From assembly GCA_041161475.1 (NCBI GenBank), contig JBEAUL010000037.1, positions 1 through 25,718 of the forward strand: a stretch of DNA of 25,718 bases, read 5' to 3'. The notes beneath the pieces were generated by a model that was not told the DNA's origin, searched no databases, and saw only the letters and a program-made list of their open reading frames with translations. Positions 8,342 to 15,537 of the stretch are shown here, in pieces. Each line of letters opens with the position of its first letter. Position 1 is the first letter of the stretch. The DNA comes from JBEAUL01 sp041161475. Its GTDB lineage: Bacteria; Pseudomonadota; Gammaproteobacteria; UBA6186; Azoamicaceae. The translations under genes and the position numbers were made by a program.

Positions 8342-9595
8342 CTACAATAATAACCAGCGCAGTCCTTCAAAGAAGATAACCGAAAGAATGGCGCCTGCGG
8401 GTAGGGTAATCACCCACGAAACCAAGATGGTGCCAATCACATTTAAATTAAGGGCATGAATCCCTTTAGCCAACCCAATGCCCAGGACAGCACCTACCAG
8501 GGTATGCGTCGTTGAGATAGGCAAACCAGCTCCAGAAGCCAGTACAACCGTTGCTGCGGCAGATAGGGTTGCAGCAAACCCCCTGCTCGGAGTGAGTTCT
8601 GTAATGCCTGAACCAATGGTCGCAATCACTTTGTGCCCATACATCACCAAACCCGACACAATGCCAGCACTCCCTAACAAGAGCACCCACATAGGAATAG
8701 GAGAATTTTTTAAAATATCGCCATGATTATTCACTGCATGCGCAATTGCAGCGACTGGACCGATGGCATTTGCCACATCGTTAGATCCATGTGCAAAAGC
8801 CATAGCGCATCCGGTAAAGATCATCAAAATGCCGAAAATACGTTCAACATTTGTAAAGTGAAAATCCTTGTCTGCCTTAGGGTTCAGTTTTAAGCGTTGA
8901 ACGGCCCACTTGCCAACAAAATACAATATCACACTGATGGGCACGGAATAACTAAAGCTACGCATAAACGATAAATCAAAGCCCAAGTTCTTAATACCCT
9001 GATCAAGGGTCACCATCGTCACTACCCAGCCAGCAATCATCATATAGTAAGGTACTGCTTTTTTGGCACTGGCAATCGGATCGGTTTTATCAAAAATAAA
9101 ATGTTGCACACTACGAAACAAAGCGTAAGCAACAATACCGCCTAAGACAGGTGACAATATCCAGCTCAACGCGATATAGCCTACATTTCCCCACTGCACG
9201 CTGTCCATGCCAATACTCACTGCGGCAAAGCCAACAATCGCACCGATAATCGTGTGCGTGGTAGATACAGGCCATCCAAAATGGGTAGCAATAAAGAGCC
9301 ATACCGCGGAAGAAAGGAGCGAAGCCAACATACCGATAACGAGTAATTTAGGTGCTTCTAAAAAAGGGGCCGTATAGATAATGCCTTCGCGGATGGTGTT
9401 GGTGACTTCGCCTCCCGCTAAAAAAGAGCCTGCAAATTCAAACACAATGGCAATAAAAATGGCTTGCCGAATGGTAATGGCTTTAGAACCTACCGATGTT
9501 CCCATGGCATTGGCGACATCATTCGCACCAATACCCCACGCCATTAAAAATCCAAAGAATGCGCCTAACCATAGGTAGTAAGACTGTATTTCCAT
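8342..9595 (-). CDS. Inorganic phosphate transporter, PiT family
   Basis: A 417-residue permease with about ten membrane segments. Both halves carry the PiT signature: G-A-N-D-V-A-N-A at 23-30 and G-S-N-D-V-A-N-A near 270, each followed later by the S-T-T-H-T helix-loop motif. PiT carriers move metal-phosphate or Na/H-coupled phosphate across the inner membrane with low affinity. The length matches the short PiT form that often pairs with a DUF47/PhoU-like protein, but no such partner is adjacent. The upstream gene is mutH, 60 bp away on the same strand. AAGGG precedes the ATG at 9595 by about 10 nt. Substrate form (phosphate or sulfate) is inferred from the family. Confidence 0.94.
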   Translation of the reverse strand: MEIQSYYLWLGAFFGFLMAWGIGANDVANAMGTSVGSKAITIRQAIFIAIVFEFAGSFLAGGEVTNTIREGIIYTAPFLEAPKLLVIGMLASLLSSAVWLFIATHFGWPVSTTHTIIGAIVGFAAVSIGMDSVQWGNVGYIALSWILSPVLGGIVAYALFRSVQHFIFDKTDPIASAKKAVPYYMMIAGWVVTMVTLDQGIKNLGFDLSFMRSFSYSVPISVILYFVGKWAVQRLKLNPKADKDFHFTNVERIFGILMIFTGCAMAFAHGSNDVANAIGPVAAIAHAVNNHGDILKNSPIPMWVLLLGSAGIVSGLVMYGHKVIATIGSGITELTPSRGFAATLSAAATVVLASGAGLPISTTHTLVGAVLGIGLAKGIHALNLNVIGTILVSWVITLPAGAILSVIFFEGLRWLLL

Positions 9596-9655
9596 GATGA
9601 TGTGCCCTTTTTAATCGAAAAACATGTGTGCTTTCAAGCCGTTATATGCTGTAGT

Positions 9656-10378
9656 CTACCTCTTAGCATCAAAAAAAGCACGAGCTGCCGTTTGATAGAG
9701 CAGATGTGTGAACGAGGGTCGCAGATAAAATCCCTTTGGCACTATTTGAGTTAATTCGCCAACTGAATTTAAGTAGGCGGTTTTTACCCGCGCATTGGCC
9801 GCCTTAGGTCTAATCTGTAAATACGATCCTTGATGTGCTGACAACGCATCGGCATACCCCAATACCAGAGCCTCCATTAGCTCTTCCCAATCTCGCTGCA
9901 ACACGTCTTCCTCTTCCTTGGACATAATCCATAGAAAAGGCTTTAAAAATTTTCTTTCCCCCAAGGGAATACTCGGATCGGCTTCTATAGGCATCCATAA
10001 CACCCTGGCCAATTTTTTATATACAGAGGATAATCGCCAATTTAGGGCCGTAGGCGTTTCTAGTTGATGACTGTTAATGGCGCACACATAGGTAGATTCG
10101 CGCGGTTTACCTGTTGCACTCAAGGGTAAGGTTTTAAGTTCTATACCCAATTGAATAAAATCCGGACAAGATAAATTACCGGCATCCGCCCCCAATACAC
10201 TTTCTAATAACTGACCAATCCATCCTTTATGCCGATGCAAGCGTGTAGGCACTCTTAGACCCGCTTGAGTCGCAACAGACTCTATAGAAACACCCGCCAA
10301 AGCATGGGCTCGATCCAATAGTATGGCTTCTGTGGTAGGGGGAGTAATGGCTGAAGACAGTTGAGCAGAAGTGAACAT
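9656..10378 (-). CDS. mutH: DNA mismatch repair endonuclease MutH
   Basis: MutH nicks the unmethylated strand at hemimethylated GATC after activation by MutS/MutL. The 240-residue protein (E. coli 229) has the full restriction-like catalytic core: Glu59 in K-G-W-I-G-Q-L-L-E, then Asp73, Glu80 and Lys82 in D-F-x(6)-E-L-K. The C-terminal block L-Q-I-R-P-K-A-A-N-A and G-F-Y-L-R matches the DNA-recognition region of known MutH. Its presence implies a Dam-type GATC methylase elsewhere in this genome. It ends with TAG, which is therefore an ordinary stop here. No close Shine-Dalgarno is evident at the 10378 ATG. Confidence 0.97.
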   Translation of the reverse strand: MFTSAQLSSAITPPTTEAILLDRAHALAGVSIESVATQAGLRVPTRLHRHKGWIGQLLESVLGADAGNLSCPDFIQLGIELKTLPLSATGKPRESTYVCAINSHQLETPTALNWRLSSVYKKLARVLWMPIEADPSIPLGERKFLKPFLWIMSKEEEDVLQRDWEELMEALVLGYADALSAHQGSYLQIRPKAANARVKTAYLNSVGELTQIVPKGFYLRPSFTHLLYQTAARAFFDAKR

Positions 10379-10420
10379 GACTCAATCATATCAAAATTTA
10401 GTCAAAGAGAAAATAGGATG

Positions 10421-10460
10421 AAAAAACCTGACACTTGTACAGATATAAGTGCCAGGTTTT
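10421..10460 (-). terminator. Rho-independent terminator after the 10466 gene
   Basis: The arms AAAACCTG-a-CACTT (10423-10436) and AAGTG-c-CAGGTTTT (10447-10460) form a 13-bp stem with one mismatch and a 10-nt loop. On the minus strand the stem runs into a six-T tract (plus-strand A at 10421-10426), just past the stop at 10466. Confidence 0.85.
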
Positions 10461-10465
10461 AGATA

Positions 10466-11242
10466 TTAAATCTTAATGCGTTGCGGTTTGTAGTCTTCTT
10501 TTTTTTCTTCCTCTACGCGATTGTTTGCACTGACTATCGCATTTGTTTTTCGATTTAATCCAAAGGCATGCAGTATACTTGGGCAACACTTTGCGTCTTC
10601 TATTATTTTAACACCCACTGGCTTTGGCGGCATTTCTGGAAGGGCCGACAATGCAGGTATCTTTCTACCACTAAGAACACTGGGTAATATTCTTTGCGTC
10701 AGTGTTTGCACTTCCGCATTCACTAATTTTTCATATTTTTTATAGCAAGCATCTATTTTTTCATCCCCAATGCCTACAGATTGACAATCCTTAATAAACA
10801 TATCGCTTTTTACGCAAATATTGCTTAACAATTGTTTAAACTGCATAGACAAATCAAGTAATGAGGTTATCTGCTCTTCTGTAAAAGAAAAGTTGATTTT
10901 TGATAGATTGTTTTTTATTTTTTCAGCATCCAAATTCTCAAGATGATTTATTGTTAATGCATTCTTTTTGATAAAACTGCTTTCATTTTTAATTTTGGTC
11001 ATCTTAGAGGTATTTATTAATGCTTCCATAATAGGCTTTGTCAAATTCTTTAATTCCTCATCACGGACCATCAATGCATTGTCTTGGTCACTTAATACAT
11101 GGACAACATCCATTCCCAGTGTCATAATTGGGCGAACAATGGCTTCAAATTGCTGATCGAAGAGATGTGCAATCGAAATTTTCAGCCATCGCTCAACAAC
11201 CTTTTCCCCATCGGCTTCATGAGGAAGAAATCCTTTTTTCAA
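10466..11242 (-). CDS. Hypothetical protein with Glu-rich C-terminus (open part of an interrupted gene)
   Basis: I do not recognise this protein. The open frame can begin at a TTG (11242) and gives 258 mostly helical, lysine-rich residues with no signal peptide or membrane segment. Four cysteines lie in the second half (C-V-K-S-D-M-F-I-K-D-C; A-K-C-C-P-S-I-L). The tail ends V-E-E-E-K-K-E-D-Y-K-P-Q-R-I-K-I, resembling the E-block of Legionella and Coxiella type IVB effectors. The reading frame continues upstream, without shift, through an amber codon (11270-11272) to a well-placed ATG at 11326. The TTG has no ribosome site, so this may be a decaying gene. It is closed by its own terminator at 10421-10460. 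An effector role is inference only. Confidence 0.55.
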   Translation of the reverse strand: MKKGFLPHEADGEKVVERWLKISIAHLFDQQFEAIVRPIMTLGMDVVHVLSDQDNALMVRDEELKNLTKPIMEALINTSKMTKIKNESSFIKKNALTINHLENLDAEKIKNNLSKINFSFTEEQITSLLDLSMQFKQLLSNICVKSDMFIKDCQSVGIGDEKIDACYKKYEKLVNAEVQTLTQRILPSVLSGRKIPALSALPEMPPKPVGVKIIEDAKCCPSILHAFGLNRKTNAIVSANNRVEEEKKEDYKPQRIKI

Positions 11243-11269
11243 AATTTGAACTGCAGATTCCCTTGTTGC

Positions 11270-11326
11270 CTATTGAATAATCTGAACCATTAAATCAATT
11301 GCTTCTTGCTCATCCTTTAAACTCAT
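11270..11326 (-). pseudogene. 5' fragment of the 10466 gene, cut by an in-frame TAG
   Basis: The ATG at 11326 follows AAGGG with a 9-nt gap and encodes M-S-L-K-D-E-Q-E-A-I-D-L-M-V-Q-I-I-Q, then TAG at codon 19. Past the TAG the same frame reads A-T-R-E-S-A-V-Q-I-L and joins the long downstream frame. A single C-to-T change (CAG to TAG) would explain the break. Read through, the product would be about 286 residues. Confidence 0.65.
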
Positions 11327-11485
11327 TTTCCCATACCCTTGATATCAAAAATTAATGCCTAAGCGTAAAGCTTACCATATCTTTTTAGAGATCTATAGAT
11401 ATATAAAAATAATTTACAAGGTTACCTAATATTAATCAAAACGTTGATTCACTTGATTTTTTGAATCGTCAATTAACCTAAACCT

Positions 11486-11520
11486 AAAAAAGCATATCTT
11501 GAATGGTATTATGCTTTTTT
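11486..11520 (-). terminator. Terminator overlapping the stop of the 11509 gene
   Basis: AAAAAAGCATA (11486-11496) and TATGCTTTTTT (11510-11520) are perfect complements around a 13-nt loop, giving an AT-rich hairpin with a U-rich 3' arm on the minus strand. The upstream arm includes part of the TAA stop codon (11509-11511). Confidence 0.7.
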
Positions 11521-11883
11521 AGGACTTAATTTTTCTAGAGAACAAACTTCTTTCTCCTCTGATGACATATTCTTGATAGAATCATCATCTACAACGCACT
11601 GTAAGGACAAATGACTGTTCGCAACCAAGGGAAAATCATTTGAATGGCCTAACCGAGACGCTTTATGGGTATTCACAAAGATATTGTCTGCTATGCGTTC
11701 AGGACTGTGTTTATGATGAGGATATAAGTGTGTTGCACTTTCTTCTACGTCATTGTATTGCTCTGCATCGTTGACTCTGTTTTCTTTTACCAAGGGTATC
11801 GTATTTTGGTCTAATGTTTCATATTTACCCGATTGACTGGATGGGGAGGATTTTTTAGAGAAACAAGCAAAAAAATGTAACAT
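11509..11883 (-). CDS. Hypothetical small polar protein
   Basis: Not recognised. It has 124 residues, with a short hydrophobic start (M-L-H-F-F-A-C-F-S) followed by low-complexity, Ser/Asp/Glu/His-rich sequence that is probably disordered. The C-terminus contains M-S-S-E-E-K-E-V-C-S-L-E-K, a Glu-rich patch near the end like those seen in type IVB effector tails. The ATG at 11883 has AGGG 6 nt upstream, and a terminator overlaps the stop, so it looks like a real monocistronic gene. It sits between the interrupted 10466 gene and an IS605 relic. Function unknown; an effector is only a guess. Confidence 0.55.
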   Translation of the reverse strand: MLHFFACFSKKSSPSSQSGKYETLDQNTIPLVKENRVNDAEQYNDVEESATHLYPHHKHSPERIADNIFVNTHKASRLGHSNDFPLVANSHLSLQCVVDDDSIKNMSSEEKEVCSLEKLSPKKA

Positions 11884-11934
11884 GGTTTTCCCTTACCTTT
11901 TACAAAAAACGTTAGTAGTATACCAGAGATATAC

Positions 11935-12222
11935 TTGACATCCTCCCCGCCATAAATGACGTGGGATTCCTGGTCTCAACCCAAAAGGTTGCCAGCGGTT
12001 CTTGCTTCAACGATATTGCCCAGAGGAAATGGCTTGGTTTTCGCCGTAATTATCCCACGGTGGGGATTTTTACGGATTTGAACCAACTCATGTCCCCCAG
12101 GACTCACATTATCTCCACAAGCGTAACTTCAGGCTTGCCCAGCCTTAGTCCGTTAGGAAGTGAGATTATGCCTTACATCCCCTAGCTAAAGCAAGGGGTC
12201 TTTCGGCAATTTTAGATAAATT
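11935..12222 (-). mobile_element. IS200/IS605-type relic with tnpB remnant
   Basis: The plus-strand block TTGACATCCTCCCC at 11935-11948, followed by an imperfect hairpin and G-A-T-T-C-C, is the well-known end downstream of IS605-family tnpB genes (read on minus as GGGGAGGATGTCAA). A decayed tnpB 3' part lies at 11976-12122. The other boundary, near 12184-12222, has TAGCT...AGGGG...TTCGGCAATTTT-A-GATAAA, which recurs at the second relic (25501-25600). The transposase body is gone. Both ends share orientation with the second copy. Confidence 0.72.
11976..12122 (-). pseudogene. tnpB (IS1341/OrfB-type) C-terminal remnant
   Basis: On the minus strand, 48 codons read A-C-G-D-N-V-S-P-G-G-H-E-L-V-Q... 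to V-E-A-R-T-A-G-N-L-L-G and a TGA. A-C-G-(D/E)-x-V near the end is typical of TnpB/OrfB tails. Just upstream, another frame reads P-E-V-T-L-V-E, which also resembles related tails, so frames are broken. No RuvC core survives. It is non-coding today and useful as a marker of the element. Confidence 0.55.
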
Positions 12223-12234
12223 GACCGTTTATCT
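12214..12234. repeat. Short inverted repeat at the relic edge
   Basis: AGATAAA (12214-12220) and TTTATCT (12228-12234) are perfect complements with a 7-nt loop at the outer edge of the IS605 relic. It may be the subterminal hairpin of the element or chance. Confidence 0.35.
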
Positions 12235-12291
12235 GAGCAATTGCTGTCTCAAATACCTGACATATCATCAAATCACCTAACAATCCAGTTC

Positions 12292-12297
12292 TATAAT
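12292..12297 (+). promoter_or_regulatory. Putative -10 box for the lipoprotein gene
   Basis: A perfect TATAAT lies 40 nt before the lipoprotein ATG. No convincing -35 lies 16-18 bp upstream, so this is a partial promoter call. Confidence 0.4.
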
Positions 12298-12336
12298 TAA
12301 GTTGTCTAAACAGTAACAACATTCGGAGATATTAAA

Positions 12337-12549
12337 ATGTTAGTTAAGATTCAAAAATTACTACCCCTGTTATTACTGTCTGTTGCATTGGTCGGTTGTG
12401 GCCATACGCGCGGACAACGCGCTTTATCTGGCGGCGCTATTGGGGCAGGCGTTGGTGCTATCGGAGCCGAAGTGCTGGGAGGAGACGCTGCAACAGGCGC
12501 TATTGTCGGTGGCGCTGTTGGTGCAGGCGCGGGCGCACTCAGCAAGTAA
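12337..12549 (+). CDS. Glycine-zipper lipoprotein
   Basis: A 70-residue precursor with a lipoprotein signal peptide: K-I-Q-K, a leucine-rich core, then the lipobox L-V-G-C with Cys21 as the lipidated residue. The mature part is mostly a glycine zipper (G-A-I-G-A-G-V-G-A-I-G and G-A-I-V-G-G-A-V-G-A-G), as in small SlyB/OsmB-like outer-membrane lipoproteins, where it forms a hairpin that can insert in membranes. The residue after Cys is Gly, so outer-membrane sorting is expected. A CGGAG ribosome site lies 9 nt before the ATG and a TATAAT box lies at 12292. The exact role is unknown; an envelope-stress or integrity role is usual for the family. Confidence 0.88.
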   Translation: MLVKIQKLLPLLLLSVALVGCGHTRGQRALSGGAIGAGVGAIGAEVLGGDAATGAIVGGAVGAGAGALSK

Positions 12550-12643
12550 TGTCTGACAATCCCTCTATACCTACTTTTGTCTGTGTTTAGGGGGATTATA
12601 AAGCACTAACAACATAACTCGATATAAAAGATGATTTTCATAT

Positions 12644-13357
12644 ATGCTTTCTGATAAACAAACCCCAACAGTCCATTCCCCTTACAATGATTTGCGTCTA
12701 TCACCGTATACGGACTATTTATGTGAAGAATATTTATGGATGCGGCCCATTTTTCCGGATGACTGGTTCTCTTTACGCTTTTGTTTTTCAGATCCAAAAA
12801 ATATGCAATTTTTTGGAAAAGGAATTGCTTGGACAACCCAAGAAATACAAGAAAGAATCCATAGAAACGCGTTTAATAATATCATGTCTACCTTCCCACA
12901 TACCACTGCATGGATCATAGTGACGCATAATGGCATCGCTGGATGCTTTTGGGCACAACCCACCGATAGAGATAAGCATACGATTGAACTGTCTTATTGC
13001 ATTGGATCCCATTTTTCTGGGAAAGGGCTCACAACTAAAGCAGGACAACTGGTTTTAAATACTTATTTTCAATACCCTAGGTTTATTGGAACGCTGTTTG
13101 CAACCGTACATCCCGATAATAAAGGCTCTGAAATGGTCCTAAGAAAACTGGGCTTAACACCCAATCTGAATCGACAAAGGGTACCAAAATTTGGGAGTAT
13201 AAGAAATTACTATGAAAAACACCTGTTACCAGAAAAACCTCAGCCTCTGGTTTTTTTGTTTTCTAAAGAAAACAGTAAAACATATATAGAAAACAACGAG
13301 CTAACCCCACCTTTAAGCGTCAAACACAGAAAATTGCCTCAATCACAGCCTCATTGA
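12644..13357 (+). CDS. GNAT-family N-acetyltransferase (RimJ/RimL-like)
   Basis: A 237-residue protein. Residues about 32-185 form a GNAT fold of the Acetyltransf_3 type: W-M-R-P-I-F-P-D-D-W at the start, I-E-L-S-Y-C-I-G (114-121) for the central strand, F-S-G-K-G-L-T-T-K-A (124-133) as the acetyl-CoA pyrophosphate loop in place of the usual R/Q-x-x-G-x-G/A, and V-H-P-D-N-K-G-S-E-M-V-L-R-K-L-G (155-170) for the last helix. The ~50-residue tail is polar and extra compared with RimJ/L. The target could be a ribosomal protein, a small amine or another protein. Ribosome site is weak. It follows the lipoprotein by about 95 bp and is probably separately expressed. Confidence 0.82.
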   Translation: MLSDKQTPTVHSPYNDLRLSPYTDYLCEEYLWMRPIFPDDWFSLRFCFSDPKNMQFFGKGIAWTTQEIQERIHRNAFNNIMSTFPHTTAWIIVTHNGIAGCFWAQPTDRDKHTIELSYCIGSHFSGKGLTTKAGQLVLNTYFQYPRFIGTLFATVHPDNKGSEMVLRKLGLTPNLNRQRVPKFGSIRNYYEKHLLPEKPQPLVFLFSKENSKTYIENNELTPPLSVKHRKLPQSQPH

Positions 13358-13410
13358 CCCAGTCTATTCGAAAAATATATAATCAAAAAAAAAACGCTTC
13401 AAACCCTGGT

Positions 13411-13673
13411 GTCGCATACCGGGATAGCTTTGAACGACATCCCTGTCGTTCAAGCGCGGTCCCGAAGATGCGACGGTTAATTTTGCGCGATTCGTCCTGC
13501 GTCCAGGAATGGGTGATTAACCCTTCTCTCTTTACAGCTTAAACTTAATCCATTCCTTCCCACAATGACTTGACGCCGCGTTTCGTAGTCACTCCGCGAA
13601 ACTACGCGGCTATCGCGGGCTCCTCGGGCTCGAAGGCCGCTGCGCGGCTTCTTCCCTTCCCTCGTCGAGGGAA
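13411..13673. repeat. GC-rich array of five hairpins
   Basis: The 360-bp gap between the GNAT gene and the small membrane protein holds consecutive inverted repeats: (1) 13411-13474, GTCGCAT/ATGCGAC, CGGGA/TCCCG and TTGAACGACA/TGTCGTTCAA around a 4-nt loop; (2) 13475-13522, GGTTAAT/ATTAACC with inner TCCTG/CAGGA; (3) 13576-13609, CCGCG/CGCGG and TTTCG/CGAAA; (4) 13632-13651, GAAG-g-CCGC/GCGGCTTC; (5) 13657-13673, TTCCCTCG/CGAGGGAA. Base composition is clearly richer in G+C than the flanks. It could be a dispersed repeat or a structured RNA. The minus frame at 13477-13713 through it is probably not a gene. Confidence 0.65.
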
Positions 13674-13718
13674 ATATTGCCGCCATATTACCCTCCTTAT
13701 CAAAAACAAGCAATATTG

Positions 13719-14084
13719 ATGGCTCACCTCACCTGTGTTGTGCTATTGCTTTTATTTGTAGCTCTTCAATTGTACATAAAGCCTGCGATAGCACTGCTCA
13801 AAGAATTAACGCTATCAAGAGATGAATTTTTTCTACTCCTTTGCATTCATAATCTTGCTATCAGTGTCATCATAAGTTTCATGATCTTGTTTACAGCAAA
13901 CAAAACACTGGAATACCAATGCCTTAAACTTCACGAAGCAGAACAGCGTTACATAACACAGTTTTACGTAGATTTCGCCAAATATAGACCTAATCTGGAA
14001 TCTATCAATCATGATTTACGCACATGCATCCCTTCGCCTGAAGTCCGAGGGGCTTTTTTAAAAAACAGATTCAAAATCAACTAG
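13719..14084 (+). CDS. Hypothetical small membrane protein
   Basis: Not recognised. From the ATG at 13719 the product is 121 residues with two hydrophobic stretches: about residues 1-27 (T-C-V-V-L-L-L-L-F-V-A-L) and about 38-60 (F-F-L-L-L-C-I-H-N-L-A-I-S-V-I-I-S-F-M). A soluble tail of about 60 residues follows. The frame is open further up to a TTG at 13677, but that reads into the hairpin array. There is no clear ribosome site. It ends 2 bp before the tyrS stop on the other strand, so the genes are convergent. It may be a genuine small inner-membrane protein. Confidence 0.45.
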   Translation: MAHLTCVVLLLLFVALQLYIKPAIALLKELTLSRDEFFLLLCIHNLAISVIISFMILFTANKTLEYQCLKLHEAEQRYITQFYVDFAKYRPNLESINHDLRTCIPSPEVRGAFLKNRFKIN

Positions 14085-14086
14085 CA

Positions 14087-15322
14087 TCAAGAGTGGAGCT
14101 TAGGCTCTGGCTTTTCTTGCTTTAGGGTTATTTTAGCAAAAGCACGCTTACCCACCTGATAAACCTGTTCAACATCGCATGCGATTGTTAAATTCAGATC
14201 GTCTATTTTTTGGCCATTAATTCGTACAGCACCGGCCCGAATGAATCGAATGGCTTCAGAGGTACTTTTCACCAAATTTGCCTGTTTTAGCAATTGAGGA
14301 ATGGGTAAACACGCATCCGCAGAAGATAAACGAAGGGTAGGGATTTCATCCGGCATCTGTTTTTGTTGAAACTGTTGTACAAAGGCGTCTTGTGCATCTT
14401 GTGCTGCTTGCGTTCCATGAAAGCGCGCAACAATTTCTTTACCCAATTCAAATTTAACATCTCTGGGGTTTTTTCCTTCTGCAACGGCTTTTTTCAATGC
14501 CTCAATCTCGCCCGCTGTTTTAAAACTTAACAAATCGAAGTAACGCCACATCAATGTATCTGAAATGCGCATCAATTTACCAAAAATTTCTTTAGCCGGC
14601 TCTGTGATGCCAATGTAATTACCCAGGGATTTGGACATTTTTTGAACACCATCTAAGCCCTCTAACAAAGGCATGGTCATCACTGTTTGCGGTGTTTGGC
14701 CATAGTGCCGTTGTAATTCTCTACCCACGAGTAAATTAAATTTCTGGTCAGTGCCCCCTAATTCAACATCGGCTTTTAGGTGAACCGAATCATAGCCTTG
14801 AATAAGCGGATATAAAAATTCATGGATTGCGATAGGGGCACCTTGGCTGTATCGCTTTTGAAACTCATCTCGCTCTAACATGCGAGCAACCGTATAGTGA
14901 CTGGCCAAGCGAATTAAACCACTGACGCCTATGGGTTCTATCCAAGCAGAGTTAAAAACAATCTCGGTTTTGTCCATATCCAAGATCTTGGAAACTTGCG
15001 CTACGTAAGTCTCGGCATTTTGTTTTACTTCTTCACGGGTCAAGGTTTTTCTCGTGACATTTTTCCCTGTTGGATCGCCTATCATGCCGGTAAAGTCTCC
15101 AATCAAAAAGACGATGCGATGTCCTACTGACTGAAACTGCTTTAGTTTGTTAAATAACACTGTGTGACCCAAATGTAAATCCGGTGCGGTGGGATCAAAA
15201 CCTGCTTTAACTGTTAAAGGACGCCCTGACTTTAGCTGATCAACAAATCCATCTTCGACTAATATCTCGTCAACCCCTCTTTTTAAGTCACTTAACTTTC
15301 TCTTTAATTCTGCTGACAACAC
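14087..15322 (-). CDS. tyrS: Tyrosyl-tRNA synthetase
   Basis: Class I synthetase that charges tRNA-Tyr. The 411-residue protein has the HIGH-type motif H-L-G-H at 50-53, the tyrosine-binding region Y-P-L-I-Q-G-Y-D (171-178), G-G-T-D-Q-K-F-N (189-196) and K-M-S-K-S at 228-232. A C-terminal S4 RNA-binding domain (about 345-405, with I-R-A-G-A-V-R-I-N-G) follows. Motif spacing is that of the TyrZ/long-subgroup enzymes common in Gammaproteobacteria. It starts at GTG (15322) with GGGG 6 nt upstream. It is divergent from an M23 peptidase gene, a familiar gammaproteobacterial neighbourhood. Identification is secure. Confidence 0.97.
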   Translation of the reverse strand: MLSAELKRKLSDLKRGVDEILVEDGFVDQLKSGRPLTVKAGFDPTAPDLHLGHTVLFNKLKQFQSVGHRIVFLIGDFTGMIGDPTGKNVTRKTLTREEVKQNAETYVAQVSKILDMDKTEIVFNSAWIEPIGVSGLIRLASHYTVARMLERDEFQKRYSQGAPIAIHEFLYPLIQGYDSVHLKADVELGGTDQKFNLLVGRELQRHYGQTPQTVMTMPLLEGLDGVQKMSKSLGNYIGITEPAKEIFGKLMRISDTLMWRYFDLLSFKTAGEIEALKKAVAEGKNPRDVKFELGKEIVARFHGTQAAQDAQDAFVQQFQQKQMPDEIPTLRLSSADACLPIPQLLKQANLVKSTSEAIRFIRAGAVRINGQKIDDLNLTIACDVEQVYQVGKRAFAKITLKQEKPEPKLHS

Positions 15323-15467
15323 GAAAAACCCCGCTGTTCCTTCACTTTTTCTTCATTTCAGGGTATGATAACACACAGAACAAGTCACATTTCTACTAAA
15401 GCTGACATTGTTTGATCCATTTTACGAGACGAGCTAACTTTTAATAAGAAGACAGAGGACGACTAAC

Positions 15468-15518
15468 ATGATTCAAAACTTTGTTTATTCACTAACAAAG
15501 TTTCGAAAGGAATACTAA
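15468..15518 (+). CDS. Possible 16-residue leader peptide upstream of the M23 peptidase gene
   Basis: An ATG with GAGG 8 nt upstream encodes M-I-Q-N-F-V-Y-S-L-T-K-F-R-K-E-Y and stops at TAA (15516-15518), 19 nt before the GTG of the peptidase gene. The coding bases include a 9-bp perfect inverted repeat (AAACTTTGT 15476-15484; ACAAAGTTT 15495-15503). Ribosome movement over it could affect that hairpin. There is no proof of translation. Confidence 0.3.
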   Translation: MIQNFVYSLTKFRKEY

Positions 15519-15537
15519 GGGCAAGGGAACAGTCAAC

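Noticed and set aside
11270..11272. TAG as a recoded sense codon
   Set aside because: Confirmed genes in the window (mutH, M23 peptidase) end at TAG, so a simple nonsense mutation is more likely.
12040..12122. tRNA-like T-arm GGTTCAAATCC on the minus strand
   Set aside because: The bases flanking the putative T-loop do not pair into a 5-bp stem and no acceptor or anticodon arm fits. It lies inside the tnpB remnant.
13477..13713. 78-codon minus-strand frame rich in Arg
   Set aside because: It runs through the hairpin array, has a composition set by the palindromes and no ribosome site. It is probably a by-product of the repeat.
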